Of a DNA stretch of 64,000 nt, positions 25,373-34,647 are shown one piece after another (positions within the stretch are counted from its first letter, which is position 1; each line of letters opens with the position of its first letter). Source of the DNA: Pseudomonas sp. PICF141 (GTDB taxonomy: Bacteria; Pseudomonadota; Gammaproteobacteria; Pseudomonadales; Pseudomonadaceae). Where the stretch lies: positions 33,451 through 97,450 of the forward strand of contig NZ_MUNM01000052.1 of the NCBI RefSeq assembly GCF_002286815.1, given 5' to 3'. A program made the position numbers and the translations under genes. The notes beneath the pieces were generated by a model, which saw only the letters and a list, made by a program, of their open reading frames with translations, was not told the origin of the DNA and did not search any database.

Positions 25373-26731
25373 TTAGCGAATCCCGTTACCGGCCAGGGAC
25401 TCAGGCGACCACTGCGCCTTGGAGAGCGGATCGATGTACTTGATGCCGCCGTAAGGGCCAACCACACCGTTGATGTTGTAGGAGCCACCCACCAGGTCAT
25501 AAATCATGAAAGGCGTGGAGTCCGGGATCTGCTTGTCGTAGCTCTGGCTGAGGAACGCGAAGGAGCCACGGTACAGCTGACCACGGGCGTCATATTGGTC
25601 AGAGGCCAGAGCGGTCCAGCTGTCTTCATCGAGGTAGAAGCGACGCTTCTGGTAGATGTGCCGGGCGCCAGACTTGAGGTTGCCCTCCACCACCCAGACC
25701 CGGTGTTTTTCCCAGCGCACGTAATCCGGTGCCAAGTGATTGGCGGTGGTCAGCGATTTGGGGTCCTGGGCGTAGGTCAGCTTGTAGGTGTTGTAAGGAA
25801 CGATCATTTCCTGCTTGCCCACCAGCTTCCAGTCGTAGCGGTCCAGCGCACCGTTGAACACGAAAACATCGTCGTAGGTGCCAGCACCGGCGGTGCCAGG
25901 GTTAGGCGTGTCGTACGCCAGGTTCGGTGCCAGTTTGACCCGACGCTGGCCCGGCAAGTATTGCCAGGCGCGGCGCGGTTGCTGCAGCGGGTTGGCGGCG
26001 TCCTTGAGCATCACCGCTTCACCGGCCCGGCGCGCAGGGCCGGTGTAGGACAGCTTCATCTGGTAGTACACGTCGGCGCTGCTGATCGGCTGCGAAAGGT
26101 TTTCGTAGATCGGATAGGAAATGAATGCCAGGCCGGTGGTCGCCAGGCTCGGCACGCCAGCGGAATCGACGTTCCAGGAGTCGTACTTGGAGTTGATGTT
26201 GACGCCCTGGTAACGCAACAGGAAATTCCACATCGCCTCGTTACCCGACTGCGGAATCGGGAACGGCACACCGGGCAGTACGTTATCGATCGCCAGGCCG
26301 CCTTCCAGGGACTTGGCACCGGTGGCGTTTTTCACGCCATTGTCCAGCACTGCCTTGGGCAACGAGACGGTGCGGTGGGTCGGGTAGACATTGACGTGGA
26401 AGCTTGGGAAACGCTTGGCCAATTCCACCGTGGTTGCACTGAGCAAGTTCTTGTACTGATCGACGTTCTTGCCGTCGATTACCAGCAACGGCTTTTCGTT
26501 GACGAAGGGGTCCGGACGCATGCTGTCACCGGACTTGAAACTGGCCGGCGGCGTGGTCAGGCCACCGTCATAGGCGGGAATGGAGCCGTCGGCATTTGCC
26601 GCCTTTTCGGCCCCGACCAGGGTCAGGCTGCTGCCCAATTTGGCAGCGTCCTGGGTTGAAACAGCGGCCTGTACCTGGGCGGCAAGGACCAAGGCCAGCG
26701 AAGCGGCCAACACGGTTTTTGCGTAGTTCAT
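25373..26731 (-). CDS. DUF1329 outer-membrane-associated protein
   Basis: A 452-residue protein with a signal peptide ending near 22 (AQVQA|AVSTQ). The mature part has ADGSIPAYDGGL and MRPDPFVNEKPL, a segment of charged beta strands and a tyrosine-rich C-terminus, the DUF1329 layout, related to LolA-like folds. It is encoded directly before the DUF1302 porin-like protein in many genomes. No lipobox is present. Its exact function is not known. Confidence 0.88.
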   Translation of the reverse strand: MNYAKTVLAASLALVLAAQVQAAVSTQDAAKLGSSLTLVGAEKAANADGSIPAYDGGLTTPPASFKSGDSMRPDPFVNEKPLLVIDGKNVDQYKNLLSATTVELAKRFPSFHVNVYPTHRTVSLPKAVLDNGVKNATGAKSLEGGLAIDNVLPGVPFPIPQSGNEAMWNFLLRYQGVNINSKYDSWNVDSAGVPSLATTGLAFISYPIYENLSQPISSADVYYQMKLSYTGPARRAGEAVMLKDAANPLQQPRRAWQYLPGQRRVKLAPNLAYDTPNPGTAGAGTYDDVFVFNGALDRYDWKLVGKQEMIVPYNTYKLTYAQDPKSLTTANHLAPDYVRWEKHRVWVVEGNLKSGARHIYQKRRFYLDEDSWTALASDQYDARGQLYRGSFAFLSQSYDKQIPDSTPFMIYDLVGGSYNINGVVGPYGGIKYIDPLSKAQWSPESLAGNGIR

Positions 26732-26772
26732 CTTGTTATTCTCCTGCTTGCGTTGAGCAAATCAGTGGTGCA

Positions 26773-28785
26773 TCAAAAAGTGGTTTTCATCGTCAGGTAA
26801 ACGGCGCCACGGTCCTCAGTCGTGGCACCACCACCGGAGAAGGCTGAGTAGCCGCCGCCGTAACACGCGTAGTTTTCATTGCCGCTAAAGGCATTGGGTG
26901 TGGACCCGTCGCCGCTGCCGGCATTGGCCGCGCCGCTGCTCAGACCGCTGGTGTCGCACTTGTCGGTCTCGCCGAAGGAGTCCACATACTTCAGGTCGAT
27001 GAAGTATTTGTTGTACACAACAGCCCCTACGCCCACGGCATAGTTGCCGGTGTCTTTGGCACCGCCACCGGACACCGGTGACACGCCGTCCAGACCGATG
27101 TTGATGGACATCGGTGCGTTGAGGTCGACACCGGGAAACACCTGGTACCAGGTCGGTGTGAAGTTGACCGCGATGCCCCAGTTGTCCCGGGTCGGCTGGT
27201 CGATACCGCGATAGGTATCCTTACCCTTGTAGAGCGCCTCGTTCTTGCTATCGAGCTTGAGCAAGTTGCTGTAGTACAACTCGGCGAGCAGGCTGGCCGA
27301 ATCGAACACCGGGGTTTTCGGGAAGGTCATCAGGCCGTTGAGCGTCCAGTGCAAGGTGTCGCCGGTGGCGGCCATGCTGTCGCCCTTCTGCGGGTTGTCA
27401 TAAACCACACCGGTGGCCGCCGTACGCCCCGGCAACAGGCCAAGGCCCGCGCCCAGACCGAGTGGGCTGTTAGTGCTGACAATCGCCGGAATACTGGCCA
27501 ACGGCATGTTGTGACGAATGTTCAGGTCCGACCCGACGCTGATCCCGCCAACGTCTTTGGACAGGCTCATGCCAACGATCTTGATGTTGTCGGCATAGGC
27601 CATTTGATAGGTGGCGGTGCTCAGCGAGTTGAGCGTGTTGATCACCGCAGGCACTTGCCCTGCCGGCCGGGTACCGTTGGGGTTGGCCGAACTCAGGCCT
27701 CTGGCATCCAGCCAGGCTTGCGGCAGGATTTCCGAGGTTTCGCGGTAGTAAACGCCGAGGGTGCCATCCAGCCAGGCCGGCGACCATTTGGCCATCACGC
27801 CCCAGTCTCCGCGCTTGTCCGGCGTCAGGTCGTGACCGCGACGCACATTGGTCAGCCCGTTGCAGGGCGCCAGACCACAACCCAGCGGGCTGCCCGGCAC
27901 CACGCCATTGGTGTTGCCCAACAGGAACGATTGCGCACCGAAGCCGACCAGATCGGAGCCGCCATAGTAAGTACCGGCTTCAGGCAGGCGGGCGGCATCC
28001 CAATCGAGGAAATACTGGGCACCCACGGTCAACTCGGGATTGACGGTGAACGACATCGACAACTGGTTACGCGGAACGAACAGTTCCTTGGCTTCGGTCC
28101 CCGGCGAGGCGGCCAGTTTGGCCAGGTCCAGGCCGGACTGGCCATAACTGATCGAGTGCACCGGGTTGAGGATGGTTTCTCCCCAGAACACGTTGTGCTG
28201 GCCGGCCTTGGCGCTCAACAGCGACTCCTCGCCCACTTCGGTGCTGTAGAACACGAAGGCATCGAGGATTTCGCCGGATGGACCGGTGTAGTAACGCTGG
28301 GCGTAGTTGCTCAGGTGCGGGCTGCCGTTGCCGACATTGTCGCCGGTGACCCCGGCCAGGCGCGGATCGTTGGCCACCAGACCCGACCTTGCGTCATTGC
28401 CGTTGACGAACGGGTTGGAATTGGAACCGGTATTCTCGTAGGCCTTGTCGTACCAGCTGGCGGCGCTGACGCGAAAGCCCATGTGGTTCTGGTAGACCAC
28501 ATCCATCTCGGTCAACAGGTCGATACGGTTGGTGATGTTGGTTCCGGCCTTGCGGAAGTTGTAATCGCCATCGTTGTTGTTCGGTGTCGCCAACATCCGC
28601 TTGTCGGCGCTTTCGGTGCGTACGCCGTAGTTGTACTTCACGGTGTTATCAACACGCACGGTCCAGTCCGGGTTACCTGTCTCGAATTCGACCGCCTGCG
28701 CGACCGGCATGGCTGCGGCCAGAATGGCCGAGGCCAGCAAGGTGTATCGCGAGGGTGCGAAGCCGTGACTCTTATTGTTGTACAT
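26773..28785 (-). CDS. DUF1302 outer-membrane beta-barrel protein
   Basis: A 670-residue protein with a signal peptide ending near residue 31 (MPVAQA|VEFETG). The mature chain consists of alternating amphipathic strands and ends in the aromatic YLTMKTTF, the outer-membrane insertion signal. The start WTVRVDNTVKYNYGVR is typical of DUF1302. It is the first gene of the minus-strand operon running down to the acyl-CoA ligase. It is probably the outer-membrane entry or exit route for the hydrophobic substrate of the cluster. Confidence 0.88.
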   Translation of the reverse strand: MYNNKSHGFAPSRYTLLASAILAAAMPVAQAVEFETGNPDWTVRVDNTVKYNYGVRTESADKRMLATPNNNDGDYNFRKAGTNITNRIDLLTEMDVVYQNHMGFRVSAASWYDKAYENTGSNSNPFVNGNDARSGLVANDPRLAGVTGDNVGNGSPHLSNYAQRYYTGPSGEILDAFVFYSTEVGEESLLSAKAGQHNVFWGETILNPVHSISYGQSGLDLAKLAASPGTEAKELFVPRNQLSMSFTVNPELTVGAQYFLDWDAARLPEAGTYYGGSDLVGFGAQSFLLGNTNGVVPGSPLGCGLAPCNGLTNVRRGHDLTPDKRGDWGVMAKWSPAWLDGTLGVYYRETSEILPQAWLDARGLSSANPNGTRPAGQVPAVINTLNSLSTATYQMAYADNIKIVGMSLSKDVGGISVGSDLNIRHNMPLASIPAIVSTNSPLGLGAGLGLLPGRTAATGVVYDNPQKGDSMAATGDTLHWTLNGLMTFPKTPVFDSASLLAELYYSNLLKLDSKNEALYKGKDTYRGIDQPTRDNWGIAVNFTPTWYQVFPGVDLNAPMSINIGLDGVSPVSGGGAKDTGNYAVGVGAVVYNKYFIDLKYVDSFGETDKCDTSGLSSGAANAGSGDGSTPNAFSGNENYACYGGGYSAFSGGGATTEDRGAVYLTMKTTF

Positions 28786-28914
28786 TGCGTTGTCTCTCCG
28801 CCTTTTTGTATTTGTTTTAAGCGCAGCCGCCCTCGCGCAACCCTTGTTTCAGGTGTTTGCGTTTTTCAGGAATGAGGGCAAATACCGGATGGCTGGGGCC
28901 AACCGGCGCCTGAA

Positions 28915-29481
28915 CTAGCGATCCAGCTCCAGGATGAGTGCTTCGGCTTGCGGCCAGTGGCCAAACCCTGCTGCCGGATTGAGATGACCCACCTCGCCCA
29001 GGTTGAGCAGTTCACTGCCCCAGCTGTGCGCCAGGCGAGTGGCGGCATCCAGGCTGGCAAGGTGGTCGTTGGTACTGACGGCCACCACGCTGCGGAATGG
29101 CAGTGGCTCTTTAGGTAGAGGATTCCAACCCTGGGTACGCAGGGTTTCGGCAGATGGGTAGCCTTGCGGCCATTGAGCATCGAGGTCCGGAGGCGTGGCC
29201 AGCAGCGCGCCCTTGATCGGCCGACTGTGCTGCGCTGCCCAGTGCGCGACCATCAGCACACCGGCGCTGTGAGCAACCAGGATCACCGGCCCGTCGATCT
29301 GCTCCAGCGCGTGCTGGATCGCTTCGACACGCTTGGCGCAATCGAGCTTGTCGGTTTCCAGGGGCGGCACACTGCGTACCTTGCACAGCCTTGCCTCAAG
29401 CAGCGTTTGCCAATGCTCGGCAACGTGCTCGCGCAGACCCGGTACGATCAGAACGGTTGCGGCAGTTTGCAGTTTGTCCAC
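28915..29481 (-). CDS. RBBP9/YdeN-type serine hydrolase
   Basis: A 188-residue alpha/beta hydrolase. The nucleophile is S72 in AHSAG, the acid D139 in STNDHLAS and the histidine H166 in GEVGHLNP. It lacks a lid domain and a signal peptide, as is usual for this small cytoplasmic family. It is upstream of, and co-directional with, the DUF1302 operon, 129 bases away. It may hydrolyse an ester related to that cluster, but the family also acts on unrelated substrates. Confidence 0.85.
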   Translation of the reverse strand: MDKLQTAATVLIVPGLREHVAEHWQTLLEARLCKVRSVPPLETDKLDCAKRVEAIQHALEQIDGPVILVAHSAGVLMVAHWAAQHSRPIKGALLATPPDLDAQWPQGYPSAETLRTQGWNPLPKEPLPFRSVVAVSTNDHLASLDAATRLAHSWGSELLNLGEVGHLNPAAGFGHWPQAEALILELDR

Positions 29482-29837
29482 TTCAACACCTTCGCTTTCT
29501 CGATGACTCGACTGGCTCTATACGCCAGGGGCTTTTTGTAGGACTGACATTAAAGACCCCCCACCCCAGGTGCTTTTCATTGGACGTCAGGCACTTTTCT
29601 TTTCATGACAAATTTGCCGAGACTGGCGTGCCCCGACCACTGGTCGAAAAAGCCCCCAGCTTCGCTGTGGGTCACTGTAATCAATGGGTGAGCGTCGTTT
29701 GCTCGACAACCACGCAGGGGCTTCTGGACAGAATCGGGTGAGTTCTCTCGACAACGTCACAACTGTTCAATTGCTGATGTGCTGGATATAGTCGCCACGC
29801 TCATCCGAATCGCAACCGGCCCAGGAAAGAACTTCGC
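29482..29837. other. Divergent intergenic region
   Basis: 356 bases between the hydrolase and the AraC regulator. It should contain both promoters. Two short open frames in it lack family features and I do not call them. No repeat was seen. Confidence 0.5.
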
Positions 29838-30890
29838 ATGCCCAAGCTTGTTCGCGCCGCTGTCTTGACCAACTACCTGGAGGTCACTCAATACCTGGGG
29901 TTCAACCCGCGTGATGTATTGGCCGGCGTCGGCTTGAGCAAAGCGCTGCTGCAAGCGCCCGAACACCGCATCCCCATTGATGCCGCCGTACGCCTGCTGG
30001 AAGATTCGGCCGCCGCCAGTGGCTGCCAGAGCTTCGGCCTGAGCATGGCCGAGTCCCGTCAGCTGTCGGACTTCGGCGTGGTCAGCCTGCTGCTCAGCCA
30101 CCAGCGAACGCTGCGAGATGCCTTGCAGGTGGTGGTGCATTACCGTCATCTGATGAACGATTCATTGGCCATCTTCATTGAAGAGGCCGGCAAGATGGTG
30201 ATCATTCGCGAAGAGGTGGTCACCGAGTCGCCGATGCCCAGCCGGCAAGCCACCGAACTGGCCATCGGCGTAATGTTCCGCCTGTGCGCCGCGCTGCTCG
30301 GCACCCACTGGCACCCTTACAGCGTCAACTTCACGCACCAGCCTCCCGACAACCTGCAACTGCATCGGCGCCTGTTCGGTTGCAAGCTGGAGTTCGGCAG
30401 CGAGTTCAACGGCATTGTCTGCTCCGACGCCAGCCTCGACGTGACCAACCCCAATGCCGACCCGGCCATGGCCCGTTACGCCCAGAGCTACCTCGACTCG
30501 CTGCTCAGCCACGAAGGTCCTTCGATGCTGTTCGAGGTGCGCAAAGCCATCTACCTGCTGCTGCCGATGGGGCGCGCCACCATCGAGCAGATCGCCCAGA
30601 CCCAGGGCATGAACGTACGCACCCTGCAACGTCGCCTGAAAGACGATGGCTGCGCCTTCAACGACCTGATCAACGACGTGCGCCGCGACCTGGTGTTGCG
30701 CTACCTGGAAAACCCGAATTATTCGCTGGGACGCATTGCCGACATGCTCGGCTATTCCATGGCGAGTTCCTTCACACGCTGGTTCATCACCCAGTTCGGC
30801 ATGCCGCCCGCCGCATGGCGCAGCGCGCAAAAGCACCCCGTCAAAGCACCGTCGGACCTGAGCCCCCTGCCCGGCTCCAGCGAGCCCTGA
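29838..30890 (+). CDS. AraC-family regulator with arabinose-binding-type N-terminus
   Basis: A 350-residue regulator. The N-terminal 190 residues have VLTNYLEVTQYLGFNPRDVLAGVGLSK and CQSFGLSMAES, the pattern of the AraC_bd/OruR-like sensor. The C-terminal 100 residues form the AraC DNA-binding domain (ATIEQIAQTQGMNVRTLQRRL, SLGRIADMLGYSMASSFTRWF). It is divergent from the hydrolase and the DUF1302 operon. It is the most likely activator of that cluster, responding to its substrate. Confidence 0.87.
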   Translation: MPKLVRAAVLTNYLEVTQYLGFNPRDVLAGVGLSKALLQAPEHRIPIDAAVRLLEDSAAASGCQSFGLSMAESRQLSDFGVVSLLLSHQRTLRDALQVVVHYRHLMNDSLAIFIEEAGKMVIIREEVVTESPMPSRQATELAIGVMFRLCAALLGTHWHPYSVNFTHQPPDNLQLHRRLFGCKLEFGSEFNGIVCSDASLDVTNPNADPAMARYAQSYLDSLLSHEGPSMLFEVRKAIYLLLPMGRATIEQIAQTQGMNVRTLQRRLKDDGCAFNDLINDVRRDLVLRYLENPNYSLGRIADMLGYSMASSFTRWFITQFGMPPAAWRSAQKHPVKAPSDLSPLPGSSEP

Positions 30891-30908
30891 AGCGGACGCA
30901 AACCAGGC

Positions 30909-30939
30909 AAAAAAAGCGGCGACTGCTGGCACAGTCGCC
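30909..30939 (-). terminator. Rho-independent terminator of the YeiH operon
   Basis: Read on the minus strand, GGCGACTG TGCCAG CAGTCGCC forms a perfect 8-base stem, and after GC a run of seven T follows. It lies about 300 bases downstream of the last gene of the operon ending at 31232. It is also just after the AraC stop, but the T-run serves only the minus strand. Confidence 0.75.
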
Positions 30940-31009
30940 GAAAAAGAACCGGTGTTTATGACACACCGGCCGAGGAGTCCCACTGCAATGTGAAGCGGCT
31001 GCGCCCGAC

Positions 31010-31160
31010 CGTAGCAGCTGTCGAGCTCCAGCGAGGCTGCGTTCGGCTGCGAAGCAGTCGTGAATCCGGCTAATGTGGTCTGCCTGATGTACCGCAATCT
31101 CTGATTTTACGACTGCTTCGCAGCCGAATGCCGCCTCGCTGGAGCTCGACAGCTGCTACG
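31010..31160. repeat. Long inverted repeat with 52-base arms
   Basis: The arm CGTAGCAGCTGTCGAGCTCC... at 31010-31061 is mirrored at 31109-31160 with only a few mismatches; the loop is 47 bases. It resembles Pseudomonas REP-type elements expanded to a near-perfect long hairpin. A third related fragment, GCTTCGCAGGCTCGACAGCTCCTGC, follows at about 31171-31195. Confidence 0.85.
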
Positions 31161-31231
31161 GCCGATCGCAGCTTCGCAGGCTCGACAGCTCCTGCGGGAG
31201 AGCATTACGGCTGCCAATATTTTCAACGGGC

Positions 31232-32242
31232 TTAGAGCCCCCAGCGCAACAACAGCAGCACCAGCACGACCAGGAACACCGTTTCCCCCACCATCAGCAG
31301 GATTGGCTTGATGCCCACCGCCGCCAGCTCCTTGAGCTGGGTTTTCATGCCCAGGGCGCTGATGGAAACCACCAGGCACCAGCGCGACAAGTCATTGACC
31401 GAGCCCTGCACCACCGGGGCTATCCAGCCGGTGCTGTTGATACAGGCCAGAATCAGAAAGCCGACGGCGAACCATGGCAGCAGCGGCGGTCGTTTGCCGG
31501 TCGGGTCGGCGCCTTGCATGCGGGTAATCATCGCGGCGCAGACGATCACCGGCAGCAGCATGGCAACCCGCATCAGCTTGATCACCGTGGCCGTATCGCC
31601 GGTCTCGGTCGACATGCTGTAACCGGCACCGACCACCTGGGCGACATCGTGAATGGTCGCCCCCAGGAACACGCCTGCCACTTGCGGCGACAACGACAGC
31701 CAGTTGGCAATCATCGGGTACACAATCATCGCCAGCGTCGACAACGCCGACACCCCGATCACCGTGAATAAGGTTGCGCGTTCTTTCTGCGGATGGTTCG
31801 GCAATGCCGCCGCCAGCGCCAACGCCGCCGACGCACCACAAATCGCGGTGGCCCCGCCCGTCAGCATGCCGAACAAGCGTTGAAAACCCATCGCCTTGGC
31901 CGCAATCACCGAGACGCCGATCGTCACCACCACCACAATCACCACCAGCGCCACAGGCTTCCAGCCCAGCGCGGCAATCTGTTCGAGGGTGATGCGCATG
32001 CCCAGCAACGCCACGCCAATGCGCAACACCGTGCGTGCCGTGAATTCGATGCCCGCCTTGCAGGCGCCATCCCCGGCCAGGAAGTTCAGCGCCATGCCCA
32101 ATAACAACGCGAACAGCATCACCGGCGCGCCGTAATGCTCGGACAAAAAGGACGCCGCCGCCGCCACGATCAGGCTGACGACAAACCCCGGCGCCAATTC
32201 GCGCGTTCGGCTATGGATACGGGTAAGAGCGAGAGCGCTCAT
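31232..32242 (-). CDS. YeiH-family putative sulfate/sulfite exporter
   Basis: A 336-residue membrane protein with about ten helices. The family segments GMRITLEQI, GGATAICGASAALA and GATIHDVAQVVGAG are clear. I chose the ATG at 32242, which overlaps the upstream Rieske stop by four bases; the longer frame lies inside that gene. Proteins of this family are annotated as putative sulfate exporters, and some lie near sulfonate or organosulfur catabolic genes. Being last in an operon with a TauD-like dioxygenase makes export of sulfite or sulfate a reasonable inference. Confidence 0.82.
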   Translation of the reverse strand: MSALALTRIHSRTRELAPGFVVSLIVAAAASFLSEHYGAPVMLFALLLGMALNFLAGDGACKAGIEFTARTVLRIGVALLGMRITLEQIAALGWKPVALVVIVVVVTIGVSVIAAKAMGFQRLFGMLTGGATAICGASAALALAAALPNHPQKERATLFTVIGVSALSTLAMIVYPMIANWLSLSPQVAGVFLGATIHDVAQVVGAGYSMSTETGDTATVIKLMRVAMLLPVIVCAAMITRMQGADPTGKRPPLLPWFAVGFLILACINSTGWIAPVVQGSVNDLSRWCLVVSISALGMKTQLKELAAVGIKPILLMVGETVFLVVLVLLLLRWGL

Positions 32243-32565
32243 GGCACGGACTCCTGGGGAACGATGACGATGAATGCCTGACCGTCGATGATTTCGACGG
32301 GGTAGTTGGCGACTTTGAGCTGGGTTGAATTGAGCAAGTAACCGCTGCGCAGATCGAAGCGCAGGCCATGGGCGCAGCACTGAATCACCCGCCCTTCAAG
32401 ACGCCCGCCACACAGCGAGGCGCCCTGGTGCGGGCAACTGTCGTCGATGGCGAACAAGTCACCTTCGACGTTGAATAACGCCAGGCTTTTGCCATCGAAT
32501 TCGAACAGCGCACGACCGCCTGCCGGCGGGAGTTTTGCAGCGGGCACGGGAATACGAAGACTCAT
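32239..32565 (-). CDS. Rieske 2Fe-2S ferredoxin-like protein
   Basis: A 108-residue protein with both Rieske boxes, CPHQGASL near 44-51 and CCAHGLRFDL near 63-72, which supply two cysteines and two histidines. The size fits soluble Rieske ferredoxins of oxygenase systems or the small NirD-like proteins. It overlaps both neighbours by four bases, so it is firmly inside the operon. Its redox partner is unknown; no Rieske oxygenase alpha subunit is present in the window. Confidence 0.85.
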   Translation of the reverse strand: MSLRIPVPAAKLPPAGGRALFEFDGKSLALFNVEGDLFAIDDSCPHQGASLCGGRLEGRVIQCCAHGLRFDLRSGYLLNSTQLKVANYPVEIIDGQAFIVIVPQESVP

Positions 32566-33227
32566 GCCGGTTGCCGCTTGCGAGTACTTTCAACCAAGGC
32601 TTCGCACATGGCCTCCAGCAGCACCTCGGCAGGCTGTGCGCCCACCAATGTCAGGCGACGGTCGAACTGAAAATTGGGTACGCCGCTGGCCGCTCCCGCC
32701 TCGTTGCCGACATAAGGTTCGCCATCACCTTGCAGGAAGGAGGCCATCGCCGCAGCGTTGAAGCCACACGAGCGGGCGATGACCAGCAAGGTGTCCGGGC
32801 AGCCAAGATTTTCGCCAAACTGAAAGTAGGCCGCGAACAAACGTTCCAGTAACACATCGCATTGGGCGCTATTGCCCAGCGCCCTCGCCCGCTCCAGCAA
32901 GCGATGGGCGTCGGCGGTATTGGGCATGTTGGGGATACGGCTCAAATCGATGGGCACACCCACCGCCATCGCCGCCTGCCGCACCTGGGCCTGACGCATC
33001 GCTACCGCTTCAGGACTGCCCAGACGCTTGAGGTAAAAATCGGCGAAGGGTTCACCCTGTGCCGGCAGCTGTGGCAGCAACTGCACCCCGTGCCACACCG
33101 TGGTGATTTCCACGTCGGGTTGCTGCACGCGCAGCAGGTCTTGCGCGCGCTTCAGTTGACGCTTGCCGATCAGGCACCACGGGCAGATGAAATCGAAAAA
33201 CACATCAATACGTAAACGACCACTCAC
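32562..33227 (-). CDS. DsbA/FrnE-like thioredoxin-fold oxidoreductase
   Basis: A 221-residue protein with FDFICPWCLIGKRQL near 11-25 (a CPWC active site), a helical insert, and GVPNFQFDRRLTLVGAQP near the end, the layout of the FrnE/2-hydroxychromene-2-carboxylate isomerase family. I chose the GTG start at 33227 because it overlaps the MFS stop as GTGA; the longer frame runs through the MFS gene. No signal peptide is visible, so it is cytoplasmic. It may handle a thiol or isomerise an intermediate of the pathway. Confidence 0.82.
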   Translation of the reverse strand: MSGRLRIDVFFDFICPWCLIGKRQLKRAQDLLRVQQPDVEITTVWHGVQLLPQLPAQGEPFADFYLKRLGSPEAVAMRQAQVRQAAMAVGVPIDLSRIPNMPNTADAHRLLERARALGNSAQCDVLLERLFAAYFQFGENLGCPDTLLVIARSCGFNAAAMASFLQGDGEPYVGNEAGAASGVPNFQFDRRLTLVGAQPAEVLLEAMCEALVESTRKRQPA

Positions 33228-34555
33228 AACTTCACCTCTAACGCCGTTTTGCCAATCGAATCGAGAATTTGCTCGCCCTTGAGCCGGGCAATGTCTTTGC
33301 GGTAGTGACACTTGGCATAAAAGAACACCGCCGCTGCCGCGATGCTGACCAGCGGCACCAGCTGAAAAGCAGCCTGCAAACCGATAAGGTCGGACACCCT
33401 GCCGGTGATGAACGGCCCGGGTGCCAGCCCCAGCATATTGTTGGCCAAGGTCAGCGTGGCGAAGGCCGTGCCATGGACCGAGTAATGGGTCAGGTTGGCA
33501 ACCATGGCTCCGCAAGGGCCGGTCGTGCCGGCGGCAATCAACATGCCCAGGCAGATCAGTCCCAATTGCCCAGGCCCTGCCGGCAGGGCGAACGCTGCCG
33601 ACAACAGCAGGCAACTGCCCAGGCAATAAGCGATGGCCAAGGTCACTTTGCGCTCCGGCGAATGGCGACACAGTCGATCACTGAGCATGCCGCACAGGAT
33701 CATTCCCGCACCGCTGCACAGCACGATGATCGCCGCGAGGCCGCCCGCCTTGTCAGTGGCCATGTCGTAATAACGATTGAGGTAACTGGGCATCCACACA
33801 ATGACGGTGCCGCCGACGAACAGTTGCAAGCCACTGCCGATGTAGGCCGCGATCACCGAGCGGCTGGAAAACAGCGTACGCAACGGCCGCTTGACCGCGG
33901 CAGCCGTCTTGTTCGCCGCCTGAGCGACACGTTGCGGCGCAATGCGTGCTTCCTTGACGATGATCGGATAAAGCACCGCCAACAGCAGGCCAAACAGCGC
34001 CATACCGGCAAATGACCAGCGCCAGCCAAGCTTGGCGGCGATTGCACCGCCCAGTGCCATCCCTAATACCGAACCGAACATGCCACCGGCCATGAATGCA
34101 CTGGCCAGGGTTGCACGCATGTGTTTTGGGAACACCGAAATCACCACGGCGATGCCGACGCTGCCGTACGCCGCTTCACCGACGCCGACCATGAACCGTG
34201 CAATGAACATCTGCTGATAGTCCTGCGCCAAAGCGCAGCCCAGGGTCGCCAGGCTCCACAGCAAAGCCATCAGCGCCAGGCTTTTTACCCGGCCGAAGCG
34301 ATCCGCCAGCAATGACAGAGGAATGGTCAGCAGCCCCACCATCAGGGCGACAATGCCACTGAGCAGGCCGAGCTGGCCGTCGCTCAGGGCCCATTCGCCC
34401 TTGAGCATCGGGAACACCGCGTTCAGCACCTGACGCGACATGTAGTCGGAAATCAACAAACCGAACGTCAGCGCAAACACAATCCAGGCGTACTTGCGCG
34501 CAACGCCGACGCCACTGCAGTCATCATCGTCTGCGGCGATTGGGTGAAAGGCCAT
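33224..34555 (-). CDS. MFS transporter
   Basis: A 443-residue transporter with twelve predicted helices. The loop 2-3 signature LLADRFGRVKSL is near 83-94 and RFMVGVGEAAYGSVG lies in TM4. The type resembles aromatic-acid or dicarboxylate uptake permeases of the ACS/AAHS groups. It is embedded in the catabolic operon between the BKACE and DsbA-like genes and is the obvious uptake system for its substrate. Confidence 0.87.
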   Translation of the reverse strand: MAFHPIAADDDDCSGVGVARKYAWIVFALTFGLLISDYMSRQVLNAVFPMLKGEWALSDGQLGLLSGIVALMVGLLTIPLSLLADRFGRVKSLALMALLWSLATLGCALAQDYQQMFIARFMVGVGEAAYGSVGIAVVISVFPKHMRATLASAFMAGGMFGSVLGMALGGAIAAKLGWRWSFAGMALFGLLLAVLYPIIVKEARIAPQRVAQAANKTAAAVKRPLRTLFSSRSVIAAYIGSGLQLFVGGTVIVWMPSYLNRYYDMATDKAGGLAAIIVLCSGAGMILCGMLSDRLCRHSPERKVTLAIAYCLGSCLLLSAAFALPAGPGQLGLICLGMLIAAGTTGPCGAMVANLTHYSVHGTAFATLTLANNMLGLAPGPFITGRVSDLIGLQAAFQLVPLVSIAAAAVFFYAKCHYRKDIARLKGEQILDSIGKTALEVKL

Positions 34556-34647
34556 GCAGCCTCCTCAAAGCTTCGTTTTATTGTTGTTATCAAGCGTGTT
34601 GCAGGGCAGCGAGCAGGAGGCCATTGGCCCCCCGCTGCGTCTGCCGA

